From: Frigoribacterium sp.
GTDB lineage: Bacteria > Actinomycetota > Actinomycetes > Actinomycetales > Microbacteriaceae
Assembly (NCBI GenBank): GCA_025363205.1
Contig: JANYEI010000144.1
Span: 1-47,576 of the forward strand
Length of the DNA stretch: 47,576 nt
Reading direction: 5' to 3'
The translations under genes were made by a program, and so were the position numbers. The number at the start of each line of letters is the position of its first letter. Position 1 is the first letter of the stretch. Shown piece by piece: positions 6,941 through 15,635 of this stretch. The notes below the pieces were generated by a model. The model searched no databases and was not told where the DNA came from. It saw nothing but the letters and a program-made list of their open reading frames with translations.

Positions 6941-8575
6941 TCAGGCGGAGACCGTCTCCCGCTCCGCGACCGTGTCCACCAGATAGTGCGTGTAAGCCGG
7001 GATCGTGAGGAAGGTCGGGAAGTCGTCGTGCAATGTCACCAGGCGCACGATCGCGGCGGCGTCATCGAAACGGTCCCCGGCCGACCGGTCGCTGCCGTCG
7101 AGCTCGCGCTGCAGTATCCCCTCGACAAGGTCTCGCGTCACGAGGTCTCCCTGTTCGGTGACCACCCGCTGCGCGATCCACTGCCAGAGTTGCGAGCGCG
7201 AGATCTCCGCGGTGGCGGCATCCTCCATGAGATTGTCGATCGCCGCGGCGCCGACGCCACGCAACCAGCTCTCGATGTACCGCAGCGCAACGGAGACGTT
7301 GCGACGCACGCCCTCGGTTGTGACCGTCTGGTCGAACGACCGCACGTCGAGCAGGTCGGCGGCCGAAACATCCACCTCTGGCCGTTGGCGGTCAACCTGG
7401 TTGGGTCGATTGCCGAGCACCGCGTCAAATTCCTCGCGGGCGGAAGCGACCAGATCCGGATGCGCCACCCAGGTGCCGTCGAAGCCGTCGGTGGCCTCGC
7501 GCCGCTTCTCGTCGTGCACCTTCGTGATCGCCTGCGCGGTGATTTCTGGGTCACGACGGTTCGGGATGAACGCGCTCATGCCGCCAATCGCATGAGCTCC
7601 CCGGCGATGACAGGTGGCGACGAGCAGATCGGTGTAGCTGCGCATCATCGGCGATGTCATCGTGATGCGGTCGCGGTCGGGAAGCACAAACTGCCGACCG
7701 CGACCGCGGAAGTTCTTGATCAGACTGAAGATGTAGTCCCAGCGACCGGCGTTGAGACCCGCGCAGTGATCCTTCAACTCGTAGAGGATCTCGTCCATCT
7801 CGAACGCGGCCGTGATCGTCTCAATGAGAACCGTCGCGCGGATCGAGCCATGCTGGAGCCCGAGCGCGATCTCCGAGAAGGTGAAAATGTCATCCCACAG
7901 GCGTGCCTCGAGGTGATTCTCGATCTTCGGAAGGTAGAAGTACGGTCCACGACCGTCGGCGATGAGCGCCGCAGCATTGTGAAAGGCATACAGGCCGAAG
8001 TCCACGAGCGAAGCGGATGCCGCCTTGCCGAGCCCAGCCCGGTCGGTGTACCTTAGGTGTTTTTCGACGAGGTGCCAGCCGCGCGGGCGCATCACGATCG
8101 TCGGGGTCGTCTCACCAACGGTGTACTGCTTGCCGGCCTCGCTCATGAAATCGACCTGGTGACGGATGGCGTCATAGAGCGACAACTGCCCGCCGATGAT
8201 ATTCGACCAGGTGGGGCTGGTGGCATCCTCGAGGTCGGCGAGCCAGACCTTCGCACCGGAATTGAGCGCGTTGACCGTCATCTTGCGGTCGGTGGGGCCG
8301 GTGATCTCCACCCGGCGATCTTCGAGACCGGGACCGGCACCGGCGACGCGCCATCCGGAGTCTGCCCGGATCGCAGCGGTCTCGGAGAGGAAGCCGAGAT
8401 TGCGTCCGTTTTCGATGTTCTTGCGCTGCACCATTCGCGCGTTCAGTCGCTCCTGGCGGCGGCCAGCGAACTGGTCGTGCAGTCGGGTGATGAAGGTGAG
8501 AGCCTCGGGGCTGAGGATGGTGTCGAACCCGGGTTCGGAGCTGCCGAGAACGGTCATACGGCTGTCGCTGGTCAT
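6941..8575 (-). CDS. aceB: Malate synthase A
   Basis: A 544-residue protein of normal length for the A isoform. Seen: NALNSGAKVWLADLEDATSPTW, PTIVMRPRGWHLVEKH (catalytic Arg), FYLPKIENHLEARLW and the acetyl-CoA/Mg region ATVLIETITAAFEMDEILYEL, then GRWDYIFS and the C-terminal GVRRNVSVALRYIESWLRG. It condenses glyoxylate with acetyl-CoA to give malate, the second step of the glyoxylate shunt. It lies 25 bp downstream of isocitrate lyase on the same strand, with a GGAAAGG ribosome site, so the two are probably co-transcribed. It probably answers to the divergent RamB-like regulator. Confidence 0.97.
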   Translation of the reverse strand: MTSDSRMTVLGSSEPGFDTILSPEALTFITRLHDQFAGRRQERLNARMVQRKNIENGRNLGFLSETAAIRADSGWRVAGAGPGLEDRRVEITGPTDRKMTVNALNSGAKVWLADLEDATSPTWSNIIGGQLSLYDAIRHQVDFMSEAGKQYTVGETTPTIVMRPRGWHLVEKHLRYTDRAGLGKAASASLVDFGLYAFHNAAALIADGRGPYFYLPKIENHLEARLWDDIFTFSEIALGLQHGSIRATVLIETITAAFEMDEILYELKDHCAGLNAGRWDYIFSLIKNFRGRGRQFVLPDRDRITMTSPMMRSYTDLLVATCHRRGAHAIGGMSAFIPNRRDPEITAQAITKVHDEKRREATDGFDGTWVAHPDLVASAREEFDAVLGNRPNQVDRQRPEVDVSAADLLDVRSFDQTVTTEGVRRNVSVALRYIESWLRGVGAAAIDNLMEDAATAEISRSQLWQWIAQRVVTEQGDLVTRDLVEGILQRELDGSDRSAGDRFDDAAAIVRLVTLHDDFPTFLTIPAYTHYLVDTVAERETVSA

Positions 8576-8600
8576 GAGAATGCCTTTCCGTGCTGGCGGT

Positions 8601-9890
8601 TTAGTGGAACTGTTCGGATTCGGTGGAGCCGACGAGCGCGAGTGTCGCGCTCTCCGGGTTGAGCACAGTGGAGATCCTGTCGAAGTAGCCGGTTCCGACC
8701 TCGCGCTGGTGCTTGGTCGCGGTGTACCCGTCGGCCTCGGAGGCGAACTCCGCTTCCTGCAATTGAACGTAGGCGCTCATGTGACGCTGGCTGTAGTCGC
8801 GGGCGAGCGTGTACATGGAATGGTTGAGAGCGTGGAACCCGGCGAGGGTGATGAACTGGAACGCGTAGCCCATTGCCGCAAGTTCGCGCTGAAAGGTCGC
8901 GATCTGGGCATCATCGAGGTGGTTCTTCCAATTGAACGACGGCGAGCAGTTGTAGGCGAGTTTCTTGCCGGGGAACTCCTTGTGGATGCTCTCGGCGAAG
9001 GTGCGGGCCAGATTCAGGTCGGGCTCAGATGACTCGACCCAGAGCAGGTCGGCATAGGGGGCGTAGGCGTGGCCGCGAGAGAGCACAGTCTCGATGCCGG
9101 GACGAGTGCCGTAGAAGCCCTCCGGTGTGTGCGTGCCATCGAGGAACGGGCGGTCGCGCTCGTCGACGTCGCTGGTGACGAGGTTGGCGGCGAGTGAGTC
9201 GGTGCGGGCGATGACGATCGTCGGTACGCCCGCGACGTCGGCCGCGAGCCGCGCAGCGTTGAGGGTGCGGATGTGCTGGCCGGTGGGAATCAACACCTTG
9301 CCGCCCATATGACCACATTTTTTTTCGCTCGCGAGCTGGTCTTCCCAGTGCACGCCAGCGGCTCCCGCGGCGATCATCGAGCTCATCAGCTCGTAGGCAT
9401 TCAGCGGTCCGCCGAAGCCGGCTTCGGCATCCGCAACGATGGGGGCGAGCCATTCGGTCGTTCGATTACCTTCTGAGGTTTCAATCTGGTCGGCGCGCAG
9501 CAGCGCATTATTGATGCGTCGCACGACGCTCGGCACCGAGTTGGCTGGGTAGAGGCTCTGGTCGGGATAGGTCTGTCCGGAAAGATTTGCATCGGCCGCA
9601 ACCTGCCAGCCGCTCAGGTAGATGGCCTTGAGACCGGCGCGCACCTGCTGAACAGCCTGGTTGCCGGTGAGGGCGCCGAGTGCTGGCACCCACTCCTCGG
9701 ACTGAAGGAGGCTCCACAGCCGTTCCGATCCGCGACGGGCGAGGGTGTGCTCCTCCTGCACGCTGCCGCGCAGCGCGATGACCGATTCGGCGGTGTAGTC
9801 CCGCTCGATCCCGTTCCAGCGAGCGTCGGTCTTCCACTGCGTCTCGAGCTCGGCGGCGGTCTGGTTCTGGTCACCCGGGTGGCTGGTCAT
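8601..9890 (-). CDS. aceA: Isocitrate lyase
   Basis: A 429-residue protein with the family signature [16 protein letters not shown] (catalytic Cys near residue 192), [38 protein letters not shown] and a C-terminal helix region. It cleaves isocitrate to succinate and glyoxylate, allowing growth on acetate and fatty acids. The start ATG at 9890 is preceded by AAGGAAC. Its promoter region is shared with the RamB-like gene, and its 5' leader holds a TTACG/CGTAA hairpin next to the ribosome site. The shunt fits the acyl-CoA operon next door, which would supply acetyl-CoA. Confidence 0.97.
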   Translation of the reverse strand: MTSHPGDQNQTAAELETQWKTDARWNGIERDYTAESVIALRGSVQEEHTLARRGSERLWSLLQSEEWVPALGALTGNQAVQQVRAGLKAIYLSGWQVAADANLSGQTYPDQSLYPANSVPSVVRRINNALLRADQIETSEGNRTTEWLAPIVADAEAGFGGPLNAYELMSSMIAAGAAGVHWEDQLASEKKCGHMGGKVLIPTGQHIRTLNAARLAADVAGVPTIVIARTDSLAANLVTSDVDERDRPFLDGTHTPEGFYGTRPGIETVLSRGHAYAPYADLLWVESSEPDLNLARTFAESIHKEFPGKKLAYNCSPSFNWKNHLDDAQIATFQRELAAMGYAFQFITLAGFHALNHSMYTLARDYSQRHMSAYVQLQEAEFASEADGYTATKHQREVGTGYFDRISTVLNPESATLALVGSTESEQFH

Positions 9891-10057
9891 CGTGTTCCTT
9901 ACGTTGGTTGCGTAAAACCCACGATGCAGCCGATTCGGTTGCCCTGATCCACAATTGACGCCAGAAATTCTTCATTTCTTCTATTTACTGCAAGAAGTTG
10001 CCGTGGCATCCTGAACCCATGGGACCGCGGCCGTTCGACTCGCTCGAGGATGAAAAC
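9891..10057. promoter_or_regulatory. Divergent aceA / ramB control region
   Basis: Contains the inverted repeat TTACG-N7-CGTAA (9899-9915) in the aceA leader, overlapping the A residues of its ribosome site, and GCAA-gaag-TTGC (9990-10001) with two more symmetric outer pairs. The second lies close to TTGC-containing RamB sites known from Corynebacterium and may be the binding site. A pyrimidine-rich direct repeat (ttcttcatttcttc) lies just before it. Confidence 0.4.
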
Positions 10058-11491
10058 ATGCTCGATTCACTCACCATCGGCCGACGCATCCGGCAACTGC
10101 GCACTTCCCGGCGGATGACCCTTGACGATATGGGAGTCGCGATCGGGCGGGCCGCCTCTCAGGTGTCCGTGGTGGAGAACGGCAAACGCGAACTCAAACT
10201 CGGGGAGTTACAACGCTTCGCCCGTGCTCTCGACGTATCGATCGACCAGCTGCTGAGTTCCGAGCCGCCCACCGGCCGGGTGGCGCTCGAGATCGCTCTC
10301 GAACGCGTGCAGCGCGCACCGCTCTACGCTTCGCTCGGCCTGCCTCAGCTCGCGGTGCGAAAGGCGATGAGCGACGAGGCGATCGAGGCTATCCTCGGGC
10401 TCTACCGCGAGCTCGAGCGGGTGCACAGCGAGCGCGCGGCGACGCCGGAGGAGGCTCGGCGCGCCAACACTGAGCTGCGCAAGGCCATGCGACGACGCAA
10501 CAATTACTTCGCCGAGCTCGAGGATGTGGCGCGCGGGCTGCTTGCGGCCGTCGGGCATACCGGTGGGCCGCTGTCCCAGCGGGTCGCAGCCGATCTCGGC
10601 GCCCACCTCGGCTTTGCGCTTCACTATGTCGCGGACCTGCCGGGATCCACACGCTCGATCACCGACCTCAATAACGGCCGGATCTACGTGCCACAGGGAG
10701 CAAGCGCGGACTCCGATCCGCGGTCAGTTGTCTTGCAGGCCCTCGCCAGCCACGTGCTCGGGCACGAGGAGCCAAGTAACTATGCCGACTTCCTCGACCA
10801 GCGCGTGCAGTCCAACTATCTGGCCGCCGCCCTTCTCGTGCCCGAGAAGAGTGCCGTCGAGTTGCTCACCCGGGCGAAGCTCGCCCGCGAGCTCTCGGTG
10901 GAGGACCTCCGCGACGCCTTCGGGGTGAGCTACGAGACCGCAGCCCACCGCTTCACCAATCTTTCGACCCAGCATCTCGGCATCCCGGTGCATTTTCTCA
11001 AGGTGCATGAAAGCGGCACCGTGTCGAAGGCCTACGAGAATGACAGCGTGACGCTGCCGACGGATGCCCTCGGCGCGGTAGAGGGACAGGTCGTCTGTCG
11101 CTTCTGGAGCGCGCGCCGCGTCTTCGACGTGGCTGACCGCTTCAGCCCGTATCACCAGTACACCGACAAGCCAGCCGGTACGTACTGGTGCACTTCACGC
11201 ATCCAGGCATCACCGCGAGGTCAGTTCTCAGTGAGCGTCGGAACTCAGTTCGCGAAAGCGAAATTCTTCCGAGGGCGCGACACTCTCAACCGATTCACCT
11301 CCACCTGTCCCGACCCTGGGTGCTGCCGCACACCGCCAAGCACGCTCGCGGTCAAATGGGACAGGCACTCCTGGCCGAGTGCGCGGCTCAACTCGTCTTT
11401 GCTTGCGGCGATGCCCACCGGAGCGTTCCCCGGCGTCGACAGCACCGAGGTCTTCGAGTTTCTCGAGCGGCACGCGCCGGCCGCCGTTTGA
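10058..11491 (+). CDS. RamB-type XRE regulator of acetate metabolism
   Basis: A 477-residue protein: an N-terminal Cro/C1 helix-turn-helix (IGRRIRQLRTSRRMTLDDMGVAIGRAASQVSVVENGKREL, about residues 6-47), a central IrrE-like (DUF955) part and a C-terminal domain with several Cys (YWCTSRIQASPRGQFSVSVG, CPDPGCCRTPPS), as in RamB/ScfR proteins. The in-frame ATG at 10019 has no ribosome site, whereas GAGGA seven bases before 10058 does. RamB represses aceA and aceB in Corynebacterium. The divergent position here strongly supports the same job. The central zinc-peptidase-type HExxH is not intact (the matching stretch reads ASHVLGHEEP), so peptidase activity is doubtful. Confidence 0.88.
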   Translation: MLDSLTIGRRIRQLRTSRRMTLDDMGVAIGRAASQVSVVENGKRELKLGELQRFARALDVSIDQLLSSEPPTGRVALEIALERVQRAPLYASLGLPQLAVRKAMSDEAIEAILGLYRELERVHSERAATPEEARRANTELRKAMRRRNNYFAELEDVARGLLAAVGHTGGPLSQRVAADLGAHLGFALHYVADLPGSTRSITDLNNGRIYVPQGASADSDPRSVVLQALASHVLGHEEPSNYADFLDQRVQSNYLAAALLVPEKSAVELLTRAKLARELSVEDLRDAFGVSYETAAHRFTNLSTQHLGIPVHFLKVHESGTVSKAYENDSVTLPTDALGAVEGQVVCRFWSARRVFDVADRFSPYHQYTDKPAGTYWCTSRIQASPRGQFSVSVGTQFAKAKFFRGRDTLNRFTSTCPDPGCCRTPPSTLAVKWDRHSWPSARLNSSLLAAMPTGAFPGVDSTEVFEFLERHAPAAV

Positions 11492-11511
11492 CGATTTCGA
11501 TTAGCAGCTGG

Positions 11512-11525
11512 CCCTCAAACGAGGG
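11512..11525 (+). terminator. Weak hairpin after the RamB-like gene
   Basis: CCCTC-aaac-GAGGG, a five-pair stem with a four-base loop, 20 bases after the stop codon. There is no T-tract, so termination here is only possible. Confidence 0.25.
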
Positions 11526-11624
11526 TGAGCTTCCTGTAAAAACTGGGAATTCAGCCAGAATGTCAAACGGAATCCCCTGCATTCCCGGATTAAGCAAGAG
11601 ACCTCGCTTCTGATGGCAGCGGGT

Positions 11625-11671
11625 GTCACGCGCGAACGGCTAACGTTGGGCGAGGCCCCCCGAAGCGTGAC
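11625..11671 (+). promoter_or_regulatory. Possible structured leader upstream of the GT2 synthase
   Basis: The arms GTCACGC (11625-11631) and GCGTGAC (11665-11671) enclose two smaller stems, AACG/CGTT (11635-11638/11644-11647) and a GGG/CCC stem after it, giving a three-way-junction shape 33 bases before the start codon. It does not match a riboswitch class I know. A TAACGT box at 11641 could instead be a -10, in which case the element would not be transcribed. Confidence 0.3.
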
Positions 11672-11704
11672 CCGAATCCACGCTGGCCTGCAAGAGGATA
11701 CCCG

Positions 11705-14002
11705 ATGAAGACCCAACATCACGTTCACAATGCCCGGAAAAGACAGTGGGGCTCCGAACGCCGCACGGCGTCGCTCCCCAGCATCCACGACACGCCAAGC
11801 GATCGAAAGCTCATTCTCGGCCGTCTGGCGATCGTCGCAACTGTGGTTTTCTGGATTTCTTACGTGGTCTCGACGGTCATTCGACAGTTCATCGACAGCA
11901 CGAGCGACTTTCGATTCACGATGGAGGCAATCTCCTACGTCGTCGTCGTCACCTTCCTCAGCTTTTCTGCGCTGATGTACTTGGTGGCACGCCAGGGTGC
12001 CCTTGAGCGATTTCGCAGCCACGTGAGGGTGCCACGGGCAGAGCTCGATCGTCACTTCACCGGACACACGGGGTCGATCACTGTGCTGGTCCCGAGCTAC
12101 GCAGAGGAGCCGCAGGTTGTGCGCCAGACTCTCTGGTCGGCGGCACTTCAAGAGTATCCGTCGGTGAGCGTCGTTCTGCTGCTCGATGATCCGCCTCACC
12201 CCTCCGATCCGGCGACCGCTGCGCGTCTTGATGAAACCCGAATGCTCGCCGACACAATCTCTGTTGTGCTCGCTGAACCGGCTCGTCGATTCGCTGCGGC
12301 AGAACGGGACTTCAACCCGTCGAAGCCGTCAAGTTGGGTCGATGTCGCTGAAGTGCGAACGCTGGCTGGGCACTACGCGTGGGCGGCTGACTGGCTCGAG
12401 GCCATGGCCACGGACGAGGAATCCTCCGATCACGTCGACCGGTTCTTCATCGACGAGGTGCTGGGAGGCCTCGCCGGTGAGTTGCGCCTGATCTCCCGAG
12501 CTCTCAACGCGGCAGCGAGCGAGAACGAGGCGCCGGCACGCGAGCGTCTCATCGAGCTATACCGTCGCCTGGTCTGGACGTTCAGTGCCGAGGTGAGCAG
12601 CTTCGAGCGCAAGCTGTATGCATCGCTATCGCACGAGGCGAATAAGGCGATGAATCTCAATTCTTACATCGGGCTCATGGGTGGTAACTACCGTCGCGAC
12701 GAAACTCCCGATGGTACTGTGCTGCGTCTCGTCGACGGCTCGCAATTCGCTGACCTCTCCGTGCCCGACTCCCGGTATCTGCTCACGCTTGACGCAGACT
12801 CGCTGCTGCTACGCGACTACTGCCTTCGTCTCGTGCATCTGCTTGAGCAGCCAGCAAGCGCCCGTGTCGCGGTGACCCAGACTCCTTACTCGTCGTTCCG
12901 GGGCGCTGGTACCCGAATCGAGCGACTGGCGGGGGCGACGACCGACCTGCAGCACATCCTCCACCAGGGCATGTCCTACTTCGGCGCGACCTTCTGGGTT
13001 GGGGCCAACGCGGTCATCCGTAAGGAGGCACTCGAAGATATAGTCGAGATCGAACGGGTCGGTGGATTCGAGATCAAGCGCTACGTGCAGGACCGCACGG
13101 TAATCGAGGATACCGAGTCGAGCATCGACCTCGGTACCCACGGCTGGACGCTGACGAACTATCCGGAGCGTCTGAGCTATAGCGCAACCCCACCTGACTT
13201 TGGATCGCTGATTGTGCAGAGGCGGCGCTGGGCAAACGGAGGCCTGCTCATTCTGCCGAAACTCTGGCGCCAGATGGCTGAACGCAAACGTCAGGGCCAG
13301 CGCATCTCCCGAATCGAGTTGATGCTTCGGATCAATTACATGGCATCCATTGCCTGGGCCAGCTTCGGTCTCATATTCCTGCTCGCCTATCCCTACGACT
13401 CCCGCCTGTTGAGCCCGCTCGTACTTTTTGCGGCGCTTCCTTACTTCCTGGCCATGGCCAGCGACCTGCGCTCCACCGGCTACCGGGCATCGGATGTGCT
13501 GCGCATTTACGGATTCAACCTCATCCTCCTTCCGGTGAACCTCGCGGGCGTTCTCAAGTCATTGCAGCAGGCGATCACCGGTAAAAAAATCCCGTTCGCC
13601 CGCACCCCTAAGGTGAAGAATCGCACCGCGGCACCCGGTCTGTATGTCATCGCGCCTTACCTGATCGTGGCATTCTCGCTCTTCACACTGTGGCGCGACA
13701 TCGTCGAACATAACTGGGGCAATGCCGCGTTCGCCGCGTTCAACGCGGTGCTTGCCAGCTGGGCCATCCTGGCCTACATCGGCGTGATCAATTCGATCGT
13801 GGATGTCTGGCTTGGCGCCACCCAGTGGCTATTCGTGGAGAAACCGGTGCGGGTTAAGGGTCGTGAATTCGCCCCGGCCACAGTGCCTCTTGACTGGCGA
13901 GCCGTGCTCTATCACGGTCAGGCCGGTAGCTCGCTCCCGAACATACCGAAGGATGGGTCTGCAAACCGGTCTTCGGCTCCGACCAAGCAGGTGCAGGCAT
14001 GA
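11705..14002 (+). CDS. Membrane processive glycosyltransferase family 2 (polysaccharide synthase)
   Basis: A 765-residue protein with two N-terminal membrane segments (about 41-60 and 75-95), a GT-A domain and about five C-terminal segments (from about 540). Catalytic motifs: VLLLLDDPP (D161/D162), LTLDADSLLL (D363/D365), TVIEDTES (E468/D469) and the product-channel motif QRRRW (505-509), as in cellulose, chitin, hyaluronan and PNAG synthases. Between DD and DxD are about 200 residues, far more than usual; the extra part is helical and charged. The ribosome site is AGAGGA. The stop overlaps the chitinase-like start by four bases, so the two act together. The polymer is probably beta-linked; GlcNAc is inferred from the partner. 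Confidence 0.87.
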   Translation: MKTQHHVHNARKRQWGSERRTASLPSIHDTPSDRKLILGRLAIVATVVFWISYVVSTVIRQFIDSTSDFRFTMEAISYVVVVTFLSFSALMYLVARQGALERFRSHVRVPRAELDRHFTGHTGSITVLVPSYAEEPQVVRQTLWSAALQEYPSVSVVLLLDDPPHPSDPATAARLDETRMLADTISVVLAEPARRFAAAERDFNPSKPSSWVDVAEVRTLAGHYAWAADWLEAMATDEESSDHVDRFFIDEVLGGLAGELRLISRALNAAASENEAPARERLIELYRRLVWTFSAEVSSFERKLYASLSHEANKAMNLNSYIGLMGGNYRRDETPDGTVLRLVDGSQFADLSVPDSRYLLTLDADSLLLRDYCLRLVHLLEQPASARVAVTQTPYSSFRGAGTRIERLAGATTDLQHILHQGMSYFGATFWVGANAVIRKEALEDIVEIERVGGFEIKRYVQDRTVIEDTESSIDLGTHGWTLTNYPERLSYSATPPDFGSLIVQRRRWANGGLLILPKLWRQMAERKRQGQRISRIELMLRINYMASIAWASFGLIFLLAYPYDSRLLSPLVLFAALPYFLAMASDLRSTGYRASDVLRIYGFNLILLPVNLAGVLKSLQQAITGKKIPFARTPKVKNRTAAPGLYVIAPYLIVAFSLFTLWRDIVEHNWGNAAFAAFNAVLASWAILAYIGVINSIVDVWLGATQWLFVEKPVRVKGREFAPATVPLDWRAVLYHGQAGSSLPNIPKDGSANRSSAPTKQVQA

Positions 14003-15597
14003 GCGCGCCTCTGACCACGGCACCGCCCACGCGGCGTCGACTCTCGGTTCCGCGGCTGATCGTCGCGATGATGGCGACCGGTGCTGTCGTGGCAGGCGCA
14101 TTCATCGGCGTTCAACAACTCACCGCCTCGGCCGAGATGACCCCACAGTCCTGGTTCGCCGGGTACGCGGATGTCACGGCAACACCATCTTTCGCGTTCG
14201 AATCACCCGCCTCCAAGGCCGGCAAGAACGTGGTGCTCTCCTTCATCGTCTCGACTCCTGGTGACGTGTGCACCCCGAGCTGGGGTGCGGCCTACTCGCT
14301 CGCCGAGGCGGCAAATTCGCTTGACCTCGATCGTCGGATAGCGCGCTTGCAGCAACAGGGTGGCGAGGTGGCGGTGTCATTCGGCGGCCAAGCCAACGAT
14401 GAGCTCGCGACCAACTGCACGAACGTGACAGAGCTGGCCGCAGCCTATGCTTCGGTGATCGATCGGTATCAGATCTCCACCATCGATGTTGATGTCGAGG
14501 GGGCGAACCTCACAAACCGAGCGGCAAATGAACGGCGAGCCGATGCTCTCGCCGTGCTTCAAAAAGAGCGCCGTGCATCCGGCAAGGAGCTTGCTATCTG
14601 GCTCACCCTCCCTGTCGCCCCGACGGGACTTGATCAAAACGGCCAATTTGCCGTTCGGGATACCCTCGCCAAGAAGGTTGACCTCGCGGGTGTCAATGTC
14701 ATGACGATGGACTACGGATCGAGTCTTTCTCCGGGTACAAGTGAACTTGCCGCCTCGACCCAGGCCCTCGTGGCCACCCAGCGTCAGCTTGGAGTGATTT
14801 ACCGCCAAGCCGGAGTGCGCCTCTCCGACAAGACGCTCTGGAGCAAGATCGGCGTGACTCCCATGATCGGGCAGAACGATGTGGAGGCAGAGGTGTTCAC
14901 CCTCGCGGCGTCGAGCGGACTCAATGAGTTCGCTCGCTCCCACGGGATCGGGCGGGTGTCGATGTGGTCACTCAATCGCGACCTCACCTGTGGCTCCAAT
15001 TACGTCACGCTCAAGATCGCCTCGGACTCCTGCAGCGGCATCAATCAGGGCAAAGCTAAGTTCGCCCAGCTTCTGAGCGCCTCCATAACGGGGAGTCCGA
15101 AGTTCTCGGCGGCGGTTGTCACCACCTCGGAGCCAGTCGATGGGGCCCTGCGAAAGGATGACCCGGCCAAGAGCCCCTACGCGATTTGGCAAAACACCAA
15201 CTCCTATCTCGAGGGCACGAAAATCGTGTGGCACCACAGCGTCTACCAAGCCAAGTGGTGGACTCGCGGGCAACTGCCCGACAATCCGGTGCTCAACAAC
15301 TGGGAGACACCGTGGCTGCTGGTCGGACCGGTGCTACCCGGCGAGAAGCCGACAGCGGTGCCGACGGTTCCGGCCGGAACCTATCCGGATTGGACCGGCC
15401 TCAACAGCTACGAAAAGGGGAAACGCGTGCTATTCGACGGCGCGCCGTTCGAGGCGAAATGGTGGAACCAGGCCGAATCCCCGGCGGCAGCGTCCGCGAA
15501 TCCCGATAGTTCACCCTGGGTCCCGCTCACTATCGTCCAAATCAAAGAGGTTGCTGCATCAGCTGCTCCGGCTCCACTGCCAAGTCCAACGAACTAG
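13999..15597 (+). CDS. Secreted GH18 chitinase-like protein with two carbohydrate-binding modules
   Basis: A 532-residue protein. One hydrophobic segment (about 19-43, PRLIVAMMATGAVVAGAFIGV) is a signal peptide or membrane anchor. The GH18 barrel spans about 50-345, with IDVDVEG carrying D163, D165 and the catalytic acid E167, VMTMDYG and a closing SMWSLNRD; the first Asp of the usual DGxDxDxE is replaced. Two CBM5/12-type modules follow, with YQAKWWTRGQLP (about 415-426) and FEAKWWNQAESP (about 483-494). It should bind and cut chitin-like beta-1,4-GlcNAc polymers outside the cell. Overlap with the GT2 gene suggests it trims or releases the polymer that the synthase makes, rather than feeding on foreign chitin. 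Confidence 0.9.
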   Translation: MSAPLTTAPPTRRRLSVPRLIVAMMATGAVVAGAFIGVQQLTASAEMTPQSWFAGYADVTATPSFAFESPASKAGKNVVLSFIVSTPGDVCTPSWGAAYSLAEAANSLDLDRRIARLQQQGGEVAVSFGGQANDELATNCTNVTELAAAYASVIDRYQISTIDVDVEGANLTNRAANERRADALAVLQKERRASGKELAIWLTLPVAPTGLDQNGQFAVRDTLAKKVDLAGVNVMTMDYGSSLSPGTSELAASTQALVATQRQLGVIYRQAGVRLSDKTLWSKIGVTPMIGQNDVEAEVFTLAASSGLNEFARSHGIGRVSMWSLNRDLTCGSNYVTLKIASDSCSGINQGKAKFAQLLSASITGSPKFSAAVVTTSEPVDGALRKDDPAKSPYAIWQNTNSYLEGTKIVWHHSVYQAKWWTRGQLPDNPVLNNWETPWLLVGPVLPGEKPTAVPTVPAGTYPDWTGLNSYEKGKRVLFDGAPFEAKWWNQAESPAAASANPDSSPWVPLTIVQIKEVAASAAPAPLPSPTN

Positions 15598-15635
15598 CCG
15601 ACACCCGCAGACGAAGGTGGACGAATTGGCGAGCG

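Noticed and set aside
11625-11671. c-di-GMP (GEMM) riboswitch
   Set aside because: The GGUCACGCACAGGGCAAACC-type core and tetraloop receptor are not present; only the GTCACGC stem is similar.
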